Shown: positions 31,974 to 44,800 of the stretch, piece by piece
Layout: each line of letters begins with the position of its first letter
How positions within the stretch are numbered: the first letter of the stretch is position 1
Origin: Agapanthus africanus
Lineage: Eukaryota; Streptophyta; Magnoliopsida; Asparagales; Amaryllidaceae
DNA length: 64,000 nt
Direction: 5' to 3'
Assembly (NCBI GenBank): GCA_030015575.1
Contig: CM057351.1
Coordinates: 888,001-952,000, forward strand
Notes under the pieces: generated by a model
What the model saw: only the letters and a program-made list of their open reading frames with translations
Told to the model about the DNA's origin: nothing
The model's database searches: none
Translations under genes and position numbers: made by a program

Positions 31974-34900
31974 CTAGGGCCATGTACTGGCGTATCGAAG
32001 ACCGATGATCTTGAGTAGCCTCTCGAACTGAATCTGAGGTAGGGCCTTAGTGAATGGATCAGCAATGTTATCCTCTGTATTTACTCTCTTTACCTCGATC
32101 TCCCGGCGATCTACGATCTCCCTGATCAGGTGATACCGCCTTAAGATGTGTCTGGACTTCTGATGGGACCTGGGTTCCTTCGCTAAAGCTATAGCGCCGT
32201 TGTTGTCGCAATACAGAGGTATTGGACCAACACTGGTAGGAACCACCTGAAGTTCTGTGAGGAACTTCTTCATCCAGACAGCTTCTTTTGCGGCATCGCA
32301 AGCAGCTATGTACTCCGCTTCCATCGTTGAGTCAGCAACAGTGTCCTGCTTGGAACTCTTCCAACAGACCGCCCCTCCATTGAGGGTAAAGACATAACCT
32401 GACATGGACTTGGAGTCATCCTTGTCACTCTGGAAGCCGGAATCAGCATAGGCCTCCATCTTGAGGTCCTTTCCGCCGTAAACCAAGAACATCTCCTTAG
32501 TCCTCCTCAGGTACTTGAGAATGTTCTTTGCTGCTATCCAGTGATTCTCCCCTGGGTTTGCCTGATACCGGCTTACAACGCTCAATGCGTATGCTACATC
32601 TGGTCTGGTACATAACATCGCATACATTATAGAGCCTACCGGAGAAGCGTAGGGTATAATCGACATGCGTTCCCTTTCCAAATCAGTCTTGGGAGACATC
32701 TCTTTTGAGAGGGTGATTCCGTGACAAGCCGGTAGGTTACCGCGCTTAGAATCTTCCATACTGAATCTTTTCAATATGGTGTCTATGTACCTGGACTGTG
32801 AAAGTCCCAACATCCTCTTTGATCTATCACGATAGATCTGGATCCCCAGAATGTAGGTGGCATCACCCAGGTCCTTCATGGAGAATTTCTGTAACAAGAA
32901 TCTTTTGACTGACTGTAGCATAGGAATATCATTTCCTATTAGGAGAATGTCATCCACGTACAAGACGAGGAATACAACAACTCTCCCTACAATCTTACTG
33001 TATATGCATGGTTCATCTGGATTTTTGATAAAGTCAAATTCTTTGACAGTATCATCAAAACCGATGTTCCAACTCCGCGATGCCTGCTTTAGTCCATAAA
33101 TGGACTTAAGCAGCTTGCATACTTTACCGCTGCTCCCACTCTGAATGAATCCCTTTGGCTGATCCATATAGACGCTTTCTTCTAAATTTCCATTTAGAAA
33201 GGCCGTCTTTACGTCCATCTGCCAGATCTCATAATCGTGGAAGGCAGCAATAGCAAGAAGGACCCGAATGGATTTCAGCATAGCCACTGGAGAAAAGGTT
33301 TCGTCATAGTCCTGACCAGGTCTTTGACGGAAACCCTTTGCAACAAGTCTAGCCTTATAGGTTTCAACCTGTCTATCTACACCAATCTTCTTTCTGAAGA
33401 TCCACTTGCATCCTACGGGTTTTACCCCATCTGGAGCAGTATCCAAAGTCCATACTTTGTTAGTGTACATGGACTCCATTTCGGTCCGCATTGCATCCAG
33501 CCATTTTACCGAGTCGCCGCTCTGAATGGCTTGTTGGAAGCTAGTAGGGTCATCATTATCAATGACGCAATCTTCTCGATCCCCGTCTATGAGAAAACCG
33601 TAGTATCTCTCGGGCGTATGAGACTGCCTACTACTTCTGCGGATAGGCGCTGGTATGTCCCTTTCTTCTGAAACTTCTTGTTCTACCAAACTTTCAGTAA
33701 CAGCTTGTGGTTCTGGAATTTCTTCCAATTCTACTGCGCTCCTACTCTTCTAATTTTCTAAAAATTTAGTTTCTAAGAAGCGGGCATGACGAGAAACAAA
33801 ATCCTTTTGTTCCTCTGCGTAGTAGAAGCAATATCCCATGGAGTTCTTTGGATATCCCACAAACTTACACTCTACTGAGCGTGCCTCGAGCTTGTCCGGA
33901 TGCTGCTTTTTTACAAAAGCTGGACATCCCCATGGATAGGGTTTCTTCCCACTCCACATCTGATATGGCGTGGTAGGCACAGTCTTGGTTGGCACCTTGT
34001 TCAAAAGATATGCCGCTGATTCTAGCGCATAACCCCAGAATGATCGCGGTAACTCAGCCTTACTCATCATGGAACGAACCATATCTAATAGGGTTCGATT
34101 CCTCCTTTCCGATACACCGTTGTGTTGTGGTGTGTATGGAGGAGTAAGCTGAGAGAGAATTCCTTTCTCTTTTAAGAAACCCAGGAACTCGGCACTTAAG
34201 TATTCACCACCTCGATCAGATCTTAGTGTCTTAATACTTTTGCATATTTGGCTTTCCACTTCATTCTTGTATTCTTGGAATTTCTCAAAGGCCTCGGATT
34301 TATGCTTCATCAAGAAGATATGTCCATACCTAGAGAAATCATCCGTAAAAGTAATGAAGTAGGAATAACCACCTCGCGCATGTGTAGACATCGGACCGCA
34401 CACGTCACTGTGTACGAGTCCTAAGAGCTCGCTCGCTCTTACTCCGTGTCCAGTAAACGGAGTCTTTGTCATCTTTCCCATGAGACAAGATTCACAAGTG
34501 GCATAAGATTGATATTCAAACGGATTCAAATATCCTTCTCTATGTAACTTCGTTAATCGTGTTTCATTGATGTGACCTAGTCTACAATGCCATAAGAAAG
34601 CCTGATTCATTTCTGGAGACTTTCTTTTAAGTGTGTTCTGGACATTGAAAACCTGAGCTTGATTCAATACGTATATACCGTCATCTAATGTACCGGACCC
34701 AATCAGAACTTGATTTAGGTGGATGTGAACTACATCGCTTACGAATGTAAAGTCATATCCCTCTCTTGAAAGTGAGGACACTGATATGATATTACAAGTC
34801 AAACTAGGTACATACAGACAGTTACGGAGAATCAATATCTGCCCACTTGTCAAACCTAGGTGATATTCTCCCACGGATTCAGCGTCCACGCTCATACCGT

Positions 34901-35807
34901 TTGCTACTCTGAGAGACAAATCACCTATCCTTATAACTTTACGGTTTCTCAAAGCATGTAACGAATTACAGATATGAGATCCTGCTCCGGTATCTAGTAC
35001 CCAGGAAGTAGAGTTAATTGACAAACAGTTCTCAATTACAAACACACTTGAGGCTAAAGCCACAACATGCTTCGTATCCTGGCTACTGGCTTCCAAAGCC
35101 TTGCAATCTTTCTGCCAATGTTCGTTCCCATAACAATAGGAACATCCCTCCTTGCCTACACCAAGTCCCAAAACTTTTGCTCTTTCCTTTCCTTCTACTT
35201 TACTGACACTGTATATCGGCTTTGTAGAGGTCTTCTTCTTTTCATCCTTTGCTTTCGCCCTGGATGTAGAAGAAGAAGGTTCCCCATTAAGCAGAGCTTG
35301 TGTCTCCCTGGTTTCTTTCAGGGTATAAGTAGAGGGTAGGGACTGTGGAAATAAGTCAGCATATGACTTGTTTCCTAACGTGGTCTCCAGGTCCTTGAGC
35401 TCATCAATATAGCTAGTCATCGTAAGGACGTCGTCCCTTACTGATGACCCGTCAGCCGACCTCGCTTGAATTAATTCGTTCGAGGCCTCATATCTTGTGA
35501 TATGAGATTGCTCTCCATATAAATCTTTGTTATGGAGAAAGATGGAAACTGAGTCCATCTTCTCGTGCTGCTTCTGGTTTATACCATCAACTGAAGCCAA
35601 CACGAGGCACTTGGTTTTCGCTTTATTCTTTTCCTTTGTCTGACGGATATCCATATCCGTGACGGTGGAAACTGGACCTGGGACGGCGGGATCTTGAGTA
35701 GTAATAGGGTGGTCCAGCTTGTCATAGGCAATGGTCATCTGGACAGACCTTTGCCAGTCATATAAGTTAGATTCAGTCAACTTGTTATCTAGATGTAACC
35801 TAGTCAT
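31974..35807 (-). pseudogene. Element B Gag-Pol polyprotein, one in-frame amber stop
   Basis: From ATG 35807 one frame of about 1277 codons runs to a TAG at 31974. Gag occupies residues 1 to about 235 and ends in a zinc knuckle CSYCYGNEHWQKDC (CX2CX4HX4C). Protease follows with WVLDTGAGSHIC (about 270), then the integrase zinc motif (WHCRLGH, CESC) and core (HSDVCGPM, LRSDRGGEY, NGVSERRN). RT has FLVLYVDDILL; RNase H has MEAEY, YCDNN and DPFTK. These blocks resemble the Angela/BARE lineage. Codon 686, between integrase and RT, is TAG (33752-33750). The integrase tail lacks about five residues relative to A (KKPYPWGC against a longer KRP...WGC). It could be called a CDS if the amber codon were read through. 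Confidence 0.9.
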
Positions 35808-36317
35808 GGTCACAAGGTCGCTGCAATGAGAGAGAGAGAAGAAAACACTTTAGCATGATGCTCTTGCAAGTTTAGATTGGTTTTTAATTTATCTAAACTG
35901 GATGGCTCCCACTGTTTCTCGAATTCTTCCTCAAACCATAAAAGAAGAATTAGCCAGGACTATTCTCACTGTACAATACTTGCTAAACCGTTCAGCCAGG
36001 CTAGTGTCGGTACTTCGAGGGAGGTTTTCCAACGCTTTCGCGAAGTTCCTTAATTAAATAACCTCTTTTCTCTGGGGGCGTAACCCCGCTGACACCTTTC
36101 TTGACACCTACTTGGTTTATAGCATTTATCGTTAAGTGACGAATCTCCTGATAAGTAGCTTATACTCACAGTAGGATCGGGATCCAAATATCATCATATG
36201 ATAATGTTGAAGGAATCCTACCAACATTCATCAAACTCCAAATGGTATGCATCTCTTTGCAAATTTCAGTTTCTTTAGAAATTCCCGATATAGATTTTTT
36301 GCCCCATGTTCTTATGA

Positions 36318-36514
36318 CCTTGACGAAAGCCAACAAATCATAAAACACATGTCAAGTTCTGCCCATCATTATCTTGTTAATTTGAACCCACCCGTATATA
36401 CCCTTGACGAAAGCCAACAAGGTTATACGACTGTCCCAAACCAACTCATCTATCTATGCAACAAATGAATACCCCAGCAGCTACCAAACACTATGCCTTG
36501 ACGAAAGCCAACAA
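36318..36514 (-). repeat. Three-hairpin leader array of element B
   Basis: Motif copies at 36318-36336, 36402-36420 and 36496-36514, identical to each other over 19 nt. Outer stems: TTATGA/TCATAA (perfect), GTATAAC/GTATATAC (one bulge) and CTATG/CATAG (perfect). Spacing is 84 and 94 nt. Confidence 0.85.
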
Positions 36515-36842
36515 ACATAGCTTGAATACTACTGACCATCCATAAGAAATGACGGAGGGCTACGACTGGTTTTGGCGAAACCGTGAACGTAGTGAACTTG
36601 ATATAATCGAAGGAACCTGATAGCTTTTTAAAAGGAGTGGTTAAAGCTCCGCAATTAAAAATTCTGCTCTTTTAAAATAACCGAGTGGTTTCTTTTAAAT
36701 TGTTCCAACGATTCAAATTTTTGGTTTATTTTCTTTGCATTATAAATAACGCGTCCCATCATTAACCTATCATTGCAGAAAACAACGAAAATACAACGTC
36801 CTCTTATGCCATCCGCATTCGCCACGGGGTCCCGTCATCACC

Positions 36843-36863
36843 CGTTAGGTTACTTAACTAACG
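36843..36863 (-). repeat. CGTTAG/CTAACG hairpin, element B leader
   Basis: 6-bp inverted repeat around a 9-nt loop, followed by GGCAGAGC. It corresponds to 1408-1428, 46339-46359, 51332-51352 and 58833-58853 in the other elements. Confidence 0.8.
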
Positions 36864-37571
36864 GCAGAGCGGGGGCTGGGCTAGCGCGGGTGTAAAACAT
36901 AAGTGACGTCTAAATAGCTATCATATATAGATATTGTACATTCGTCAGACGCAATAATAGGCATTCCAGATCACAGATGAACTTTATTGGATTTGCAAGT
37001 AATCCGTGTTTGTTTTGAGCCTACAACAAAAGACGGATTACACAGTTGTGATGAATAGCCATTACCCCACCCAAGACCCCAACGGGTATGGCAAACTACC
37101 CACTCGGCAGTTTGTACACCCCACCTTAGGTCTGTCCTAGGAGCATAAACAGTAAAATGAAATAATACAACGGTGGCTACAACCGCAACCTGGATGTGCC
37201 CCGCAAAATAATATTACAACAAATTACATTTACATCAAATGAATTAAATAATAACCCATCACATAACCCCGGCTAAACATCACAACAGTCCAACACAGTT
37301 CATATCCACAAACAGTAAAAACCATTACAGAAATGTGCAACCCCCAGCCAACCGACATACTAGCAGTTAGGGGAGGTTTACGAACACATTATACAAACAC
37401 AGATATAATCCAACAAGCAAATACCATATAATTTCGATCGATTAAACACATTTAATTTTGCTCCAATACTTCTCTGTAAATCTGAAACCTGAGCAAAAAT
37501 TAAAAATTCCAGAAAATACCAAATATCACAGAGAACCAGCACAGGAAAATTGGGCTTGTGAATCGGCAACT

Positions 37572-37621
37572 CGGCGGCGGAATCGCGGCGAATCGGGGGG
37601 ATTCGCCGCGGTTCCGCGGCG
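37572..37621 (-). repeat. GC-rich leader hairpin of element B
   Basis: Near-perfect inverted repeat of about 20 bp with a G6 apex on the plus strand (AATCGGGGGGATT), 194 nt from the primer site; it also contains the self-complementary CCGCGG blocks. Confidence 0.85.
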
Positions 37622-37814
37622 ATTTAGTCGATTCGTGAGCCCATTTTTCTTGGGTGTTCTAATACTATCATTTTGGGCTTTCTGAACCTGCATGAAAAAT
37701 TTTTGGACTTCATTTAAAAATCGACAGAAACCATGATATCGGGGTTTTCCGGTTTTGGTTTTTTCCGTTCGAAATTCATACAATTTTGCAAGTGAGTTAT
37801 TTATTGTTTAGCGA

Positions 37815-37827
37815 GGCTCTGATACCA
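37815..37827 (-). other. Primer binding site of element B
   Basis: Plus-strand GGCTCTGATACCA, one base from the LTR start TGTAAGTCG. Confidence 0.95.
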
Positions 37828-37828
37828 C

Positions 37829-39644
37829 TGTAAGTCGATGTACAACACCCCACAACTTGCGGGGAGGCGGAAATATGGAAAACGATCTTGTTCTTTGCTT
37901 AAACATCGACTAACCGTATGAATCGAAGCTAAACGATAACTAACATCAAACATAGAAGTTCTAAACTACTATGTAAAGGGATTATACCTAAAGAACCGTG
38001 TCCTTCGTCTTTATGAACTCCACCTCCTCTTCGGCCTTCTCCAAGTAGTAGACGATCCACCACGAGAGCTAAACTCCAAGCTTTGCCTCTAAACTTGAGG
38101 CAACTAGGTATCTTTAAGTGCTAATCAAAGTACCTAGATGAAATAGAGTATGGTTATGGATTAAGTAGTCTAACTAATCCTTGTACTCAACACATGAGAG
38201 GGGAGGATTAGGGTTTGAAGAGAGAGAGCTTGAGGAGAGAGAAGATGAACATAATAATGAGAAGAGAAAATGAGTTATCATAATATATATCAAGCATTTT
38301 ATTTTATCAAGAAAAGAAAAGAAAATGATTTACAACCATGCTTGATAAATATCTTGTGGTGATTCATCTCCATGAGTCATTAAGCAATTATGAAGCATTA
38401 ATGACATGGATGAATCATCCATATGACTCACTAATCTCATTCAATGCATATGCCACCTAAACCTCCTTAGTCACCATCTTCTAGAAGCTTCTCGCGCAAT
38501 TACGAGAACGCCCCTCCTATCCGTGAAAACACGGAAAAACTTTAGACTGTATAAATCCAATAACTGGATACTAGTAACTGGCTTAAACCAAAGCCGGCTA
38601 GTAAAAACTATCCGAAAGTCGTACGTGCGAAAACACACGTATGCGTCCGAACCCTTGTCGTAAAACCATACGACCTCTATATCGTTTCGCCTGGAGTAGG
38701 GAAACTCTCTGCGTGGGACTCTAGAGACTCGACTACTACGCTGGCAGTGGGTTTAACCACAGACCGCAAGCGGCACTAGCTGTACGTAACGGTCCCCAGG
38801 TAGATGTCGATAAAAAGGCCGATGAGGAAACCCATCCGAACTCCTACTGAGTCTAATGTGACAATCTCCGTACAGTCCGGTCCATTCGTCTAAGACTATC
38901 GCATATCGGGCCTAGGAGGGCGGCAAGCGTCAGTCCCCTAATAGCGGTATAAGTCGTGTCGGAGCGAAGCCCATTACACCCTGAGAAACTACTGGAACCT
39001 ACCAGCAAATCTCGCTTGCCCTGGCCAGGGACTTTGCGTAATGGCTCTCTGACACAGTGCGATATCAACCCCCAATACCGGGAGAGACGAATCCTGTCTA
39101 ACCGCTACTGCCTCCAAGTGCTCGGGACTGCACCCAACTGCTACCTGTTTGCACGACTCCTTTGAGTCGTGGTAGGGTAGCAATCTAAGAACAGTGGGAC
39201 ACACTCGAGGCGAAGTAGCAGTGTCAAGTCTGCGGACTATGCTGTACTCATGTCACCTGGGAACTGCTCACTGACGACTGGTATAAAACCAACCAACAGT
39301 TTCCTGTGAGTCCTGTCCGGTGTACCCGTAACCTAACGAGCACCTGCATACTATCTCCAGTACGACGTACTGACGGCTGTGGGACAGACCATCTCCCCAA
39401 CTGGGATGAGAAGCGTACACACTAGTTTACTCCGGAGTATCGATGCCCTGTCTCGATAATCCAACGTCTAGGGACCTTAATAAGGATGTGCTTGTAGACT
39501 ACCCAGCCCCCACTAGTGTGACTGCCATCACAACGCTGGTAGTCAAGCAAGATCCTAAGAGCTCTATCAATATGTATACTCACATATTAAGATAGAAAAA
39601 CCAAGTACCAACTACCATGTTTAGCAAGACTGTTATATACATGT
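37829..39644 (-). repeat. 5' LTR of element B, larger part
   Basis: 1816 bp of the LTR up to the element A insertion. The final 78 bp resume at 50189-50266 after the second CATGT, giving 1894 bp, equal to the other LTR. Confidence 0.96.
39640..39644. other. Target duplication of element A, left copy
   Basis: CATGT here and at 50184-50188. The empty site with a single CATGT is preserved in the other B LTR near 31880. Confidence 0.97.
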
Positions 39645-41856
39645 TGAAAGGTTCCTAGGCACCCTAGAGTGGTCTCACAAGGCATCGAACATGCCATTTT
39701 AAAATTTTTGGTGCCGAGAAACCCTAGACTACGGATCGTCGCTAGAATTCTAGGCGAAACAAAAAGCTAGTTAACAGTTAACTACTAGGATACGGAAATT
39801 ACAACCTTTGTAGATCCGGATATCCACCTCCACGGCTCCGCAACGAAGTCTTCTCGCTGTCCATCTTGAAGCTTGGACTCTCGTGACGGCTTCATCGGAG
39901 AAACGTGCGGAATAGGTCGTCGGCTTCGTGTCAAAGACGATCTACGTCGAGGTTGCACAAACTCAAGCTCTGACTTCACAAAGTTGTGAAACTTGTGAAG
40001 AAAACACCCAAAACAACTTTGCAAGAGGTAGAGGGTGAAGAAATAGGAGGTGGGTTCACTTTAGAATTGGATTTATCTCACTTTAACTCAAGTTGCCATT
40101 GATGGACCTTGAGCTTGAAGAAGAAGAAGAAGATGAAGATGAAGAAAGAAAGATAAGTCTTCTTATTTTAAAATAAAACTAATATGAATACTTATCATAT
40201 CTTGACCATGGTCAAGTGTAGAGATTAAACCAAGGTTAGTAAGTGTGGTTAGGGTTAAGGATGAGATAAGGATGGTGGACTTTGTCAAAGCTTCATGAAG
40301 CTTCAACATAGCTCCAAAATAAGCCACCATACTTAACTTAATCCTTTCAAATAAATAAACAAATAAATAAATGAAAAACCAAAACCCTAATCATCACTTA
40401 ACCATGGTTTAACCCTTTACACTTAATCACATTATCAAGTATCATCAAACATGATACAAAGTAGTGCACTAAAGCATATCACATATACAATGTGCATCAA
40501 GTGAGAAAAATCCGTTTAAAGTGAACCAATACTAGTTAATGCAATGCAATATATCAAATATATAATTATGCATTAAATCATTAAATCAACATTTGATTCA
40601 ATGATCCGGTCATGTCGCACATAACCGACTAGAATCTAATGTATCGATTTATCGAATGAATGATTCGATAACTAGGTCATATCGAATATAACCAATCGAA
40701 ACATATATCGCGAGAATGAAATGCGGTATCACATACACGCATTATTCTCGGTCCTGCACATATCTCATATGCGCTCCTATTTCGTTTCGCTTGAGCCAGG
40801 AAACCTCTGTGTAGGACTCTAAAGACTCGTCAATACGCCGGTAGCAGATGATGATCATATCAAGCACCCATAAGCCGCAAGCGGTCTGCTAAACGTAACG
40901 GCCACCCGGGTATTGAGCGATCAGAAGATCGACGAGCTAGCCCGCTCACACTCCTGCGAATCCGACCAGTAACACTTACCATACAGTCCGGTCTCTTCGT
41001 CTGATACGTCGCATATCAAGTCTAGGGGTGGTATACGTCAGACCCCAATAACCCGATAAGTCGTGCTGATGTGAGGCTCGTAACGGGTCGAGAAACTACT
41101 GGTAACACTTACCAGCAAATCTCTGATCAGCCCTGGCCAGGGACTTCCCTGTTACGGCCAATCGAGCACTGCGCAACATCAACCCCCAATACCGGGAGAG
41201 ACGAAACCCCTCCTATCGCTCATTGCCTCCATGTGACTCGGGACTGTGCCCAAAGACCACCGTTTTGCACGCCCTCATGGACGTGGTAAGGTGGAGATCA
41301 AAGCACAGTGGGAATCACACAAGACTCTATGACGATCTCGGGTCTACAGACTAACCTGTACAAGTGTCACCTGAGAACTGCCATCTGACGTGAGGTATAA
41401 TACCATCTGGGAGTTCTCGGCGAGTCCGTCCAGTGTACCCAGTCTCAACTGAGCACCCGTATACCATCTCTGATGTCAAACACCAATGGATATGGGATCA
41501 TCCATCGCCCATCACATGGGTCGAGAAGCGTATACGCTAGTCTACTCTGGTATATCGATGCCCCGTCTCGATACACCCACGACTAGGGACCTTGAAGGAT
41601 GTACTTATGGACTACCATGTCCCCACTAGTATGATCTGCATTATAGTCCAGGTAGTCAAGTACACATTCTAAGGGCTTTACCAACATGTAACTATAAGAC
41701 AGTATAAAGAGACTAGTGTACATGTTAAGATAAATGGCAACCAGATAGCATACTATCATGTCGAGCAAGAAAGTCATCTCTATATATGTCCAAGCATCCA
41801 ATATAATATACATAATCTGTACAATACTGGCCTCTAGGGCATACATACAACTAACA
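39645..41856 (-). repeat. 3' LTR of element A (2212 bp)
   Basis: TGAAAGGTTCC...ACTAACA on the plus strand. It matches 47972-50183 base for base apart from about nine differences, four of them clustered near 41669. Confidence 0.97.
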
Positions 41857-41870
41857 ATCTCCCACTTGCA
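41857..41870 (-). other. Polypurine tract of element A
   Basis: Element-strand TGCAAGTGGGAGAT, starting immediately after the pol stop codon and abutting the LTR. Confidence 0.92.
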
Positions 41871-44800
41871 CTAGGGCCAGCTGCTGTAGTATCTCATACC
41901 GAGCATCCCGAAGAGTCTCTCAAACTGTATCTGGGGAATGGCCTTCGTGAGTGGATCCGCCGTGTTGTTCTTCGTGTCAACTCTCCTGACCTCGATCTCC
42001 CGGCGATCAACTATCTCTCGGATCAGGTGATACCGCCTCAGAATATGCCTGGATCGCTGATGGGACCTGGGTTCCTTGGCCAAAGCCACCACTCCATTGT
42101 TATCGCAATACAAAGGTATTGGATGCTCAATGGATGGAACCACTCCAAGTTCTGTAATGAACTTTTTGATCCAGACAGCTTCTTTAGCAGCATCGTTGGC
42201 AGCGATGTATTCAGCCTCCATCGTCGAGTCTGCCACGGTTTCCTGCTTGGAACTCTTCCAGCTAACCGCCCCTCCGTAAAGGGTAAAGACAAAACCCGAC
42301 TGCGACTTAGAGTCGTCCTTATCACTCTGGAAGCTCGAATCGGTAAAGGACTCCACTTGGAGTTCTCCGTTACCATACACCAAGAACATATCTCTAGTCC
42401 TTCGCAAGTACTTGAGAATGCTCTTCACAGCTGTCCAGTGACTCTCTCCAGGATCAGCTTGATACCTGCTCACTACACTTAGTGAGTATGCTACATCGGG
42501 TCTGGTACATAGCATCGCATACATGATAGAGCCTACTGCCGAAGCATAGGGTATCCCTTGCATGCGAGCTCTCTCCAAATCAGTCTTAGGAGACATCTCT
42601 TTGGAGAGAGTGACTCCAGAGATCGTGGGCAAGTTCCCACGCTTGGACTCTTCCATACTAAACCTCTTTAGTATGGTGTCAATGTACCTGGATTGGGACA
42701 ATCCCAAAATCCGTTTGGATCTATCTCTATAGATCCTGATTCCCAATATGCAGGAGGCATCACCAAGATCTTTCATTGAGAATCTTTGTGATAAAAAGAG
42801 CTTGACCGATTGCAGCATAGGAATATCATTTCCTATCAAGAGTATGTCGTCCACGTACAATACGAGGAAGACAACCTTACTCTCTGCCACCTTCTTGTAG
42901 ATACAAGGTTCATCTGGATTTTTGACGAAATCAAACTCTTTGATAACGACGTCAAAGCAGATGTTCCAACTCCGCGATGCTTGCTTTAATCCATAAATGG
43001 ATTTAAGCAGCTTGCACACCTTCCCGCTGCTCCCACTGTCTACGAAGCCCTCTGGCTGAGTCATGTACACGCACTCTTCTAAATCACCATTTAGAAAGGC
43101 GGTCTTAACATCCATTTGCCAGATTTCGTAGTCATGAAAGGCAGCAATGGCAAGCATGATTCGGATGGATTTAAGCATAGCCACTGGAGAAAAGGTCTCG
43201 TCATAGTCCACACCTGGTCTTTGACGAAAACCCTTTGCTACAAGTCTAGCTTTGAAAGTCTCTACTTTCCCATCTACACCAAGTTTCTTCTTGAAGATCC
43301 ACTTGCTCCCAATGGGTTTTACCCCTTCAGGAGCAACTTCCAAAGTCCATACTTTGTTGGTGTACATGGAATCCATCTCGGACCGCATAGCATCCAGCCA
43401 TTTCACTGAGTCCCCACTCGTGATGGCCTGCTCGAAGCTAGTTGGGTCATCATCCTCCATGATGCAATCCTCGCTTCCACCATCAATGAGAAAACCGTAG
43501 TATCTCTCAGGTGGACGAGAAACCCTACCAGATCGGCGGAGAGGCTGAGGTTCGTTGGGTACTACCGAATCTTCTGGTTCCACTAAATCTTCAGTTATAG
43601 TTTGTGTTTCTGGAACTTCTTCCAGTTCTACCTCAGAGCCACTAATCTCTTTTGCAAGAAATTCCTTTTCTAAAAAGGTGGCATGTTGAGCAATAAACAC
43701 TTTTTGTTGTTCACTGTGGTAGAAGAGATATCCATTTGAATGTTTAGGATATCCCACAAACTTACATAGAACTGACCGTGCCTCGAGTTTATCTGGATTT
43801 TGCCTTTTGACATAGGCCAGACAACCCCATATCTTAACTCGTTTAAGACATGGTCTCTTCCCACTCCATATCTCATATGGTGTGGTAGGTACAGATTTAG
43901 TTGGAACTTGATTCAATAGGTATGCCGCTGACTCAAGCGCATACCCCCAGAAGGAAATAGGTAACTCAGCTGTACTCATCATAGAGCGCACCATATCTAA
44001 TAGGGTGCGATTCCTCCGCTCCGATACACCGTTGTGCTGTGGTGTATAAGAAGGAGTAAGCTGAGAGAGAATCCCATTCTCTTTTAGGAAGTCCAGGAAT
44101 TCATTGCTCAAGTATTCACCTCCTCGATCAGATCGAAGGATTTTAATACTTTTTCCGGTTTGTTTCTCGACTTCTTGTTTATATTCTCTGAATTTCTCAA
44201 AAGCTTCAGACTTGTGTCTTATCAAGTACACATGTCCGTATCTTGAGAGATCGTCAGTGAATGTAATGAAGTACGAAGAACCATCCCTGGCATGTGTAGA
44301 CATGGGACCGCATACATCACTATGTATTAGTCCCAAGAGTTCGGTAGCTCTTTCTCCGTGTCCCGTAAACGGAGTCTTGGTCATCTTGCCTTTGAGACAT
44401 GACTGGCAAGTGTCATAGGATGAAAATTCAAACGGATTTAAATATCCATCCTTATGCAACTTAGCTAGTCGTGTCGCATTGATGTGACCCAGTCTACAAT
44501 GCCACAAGAAGGATTCGTTGAGTTCAGAACTCTTCCTCTTGTGTGTGTTTGTTATGCTCAGAACTGTTGATTGATTTAGAACATAAATGCCATTGCACAA
44601 CGTGCCTGATCCAACCAACTTTTGGTTACGGAAAATATTCATAACATTGTCCTGTAATACAAAATTATATCCTTCTTTGCTTAATAAAGAAACCGATATA
44701 ATGTTGCATATCAGGTTCGGCATGTAATAGCATTCGTTCAGAACCAATGTATTACCAGTTGGTAATACAAGGTGATATTCCCCGACTGTCTTAGCTGCAA

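Larger units (their letters stand above)
35808..37814 (-). other. Untranslated leader of element B
   Basis: About 2.0 kb without a supported gene. In element order: GC-rich hairpin (37572-37621), CGTTAG/CTAACG hairpin (36843-36863), three-hairpin array (36318-36514), then a CT-rich tract ending CAG at 35821 just before GCGACC/ATG of gag, which looks like a 3' splice site. Confidence 0.75.

Noticed and set aside
42027..42482. 151-residue plus-strand ORF
   Set aside because: Shadow of the element A RNase H/RT frame on the other strand.
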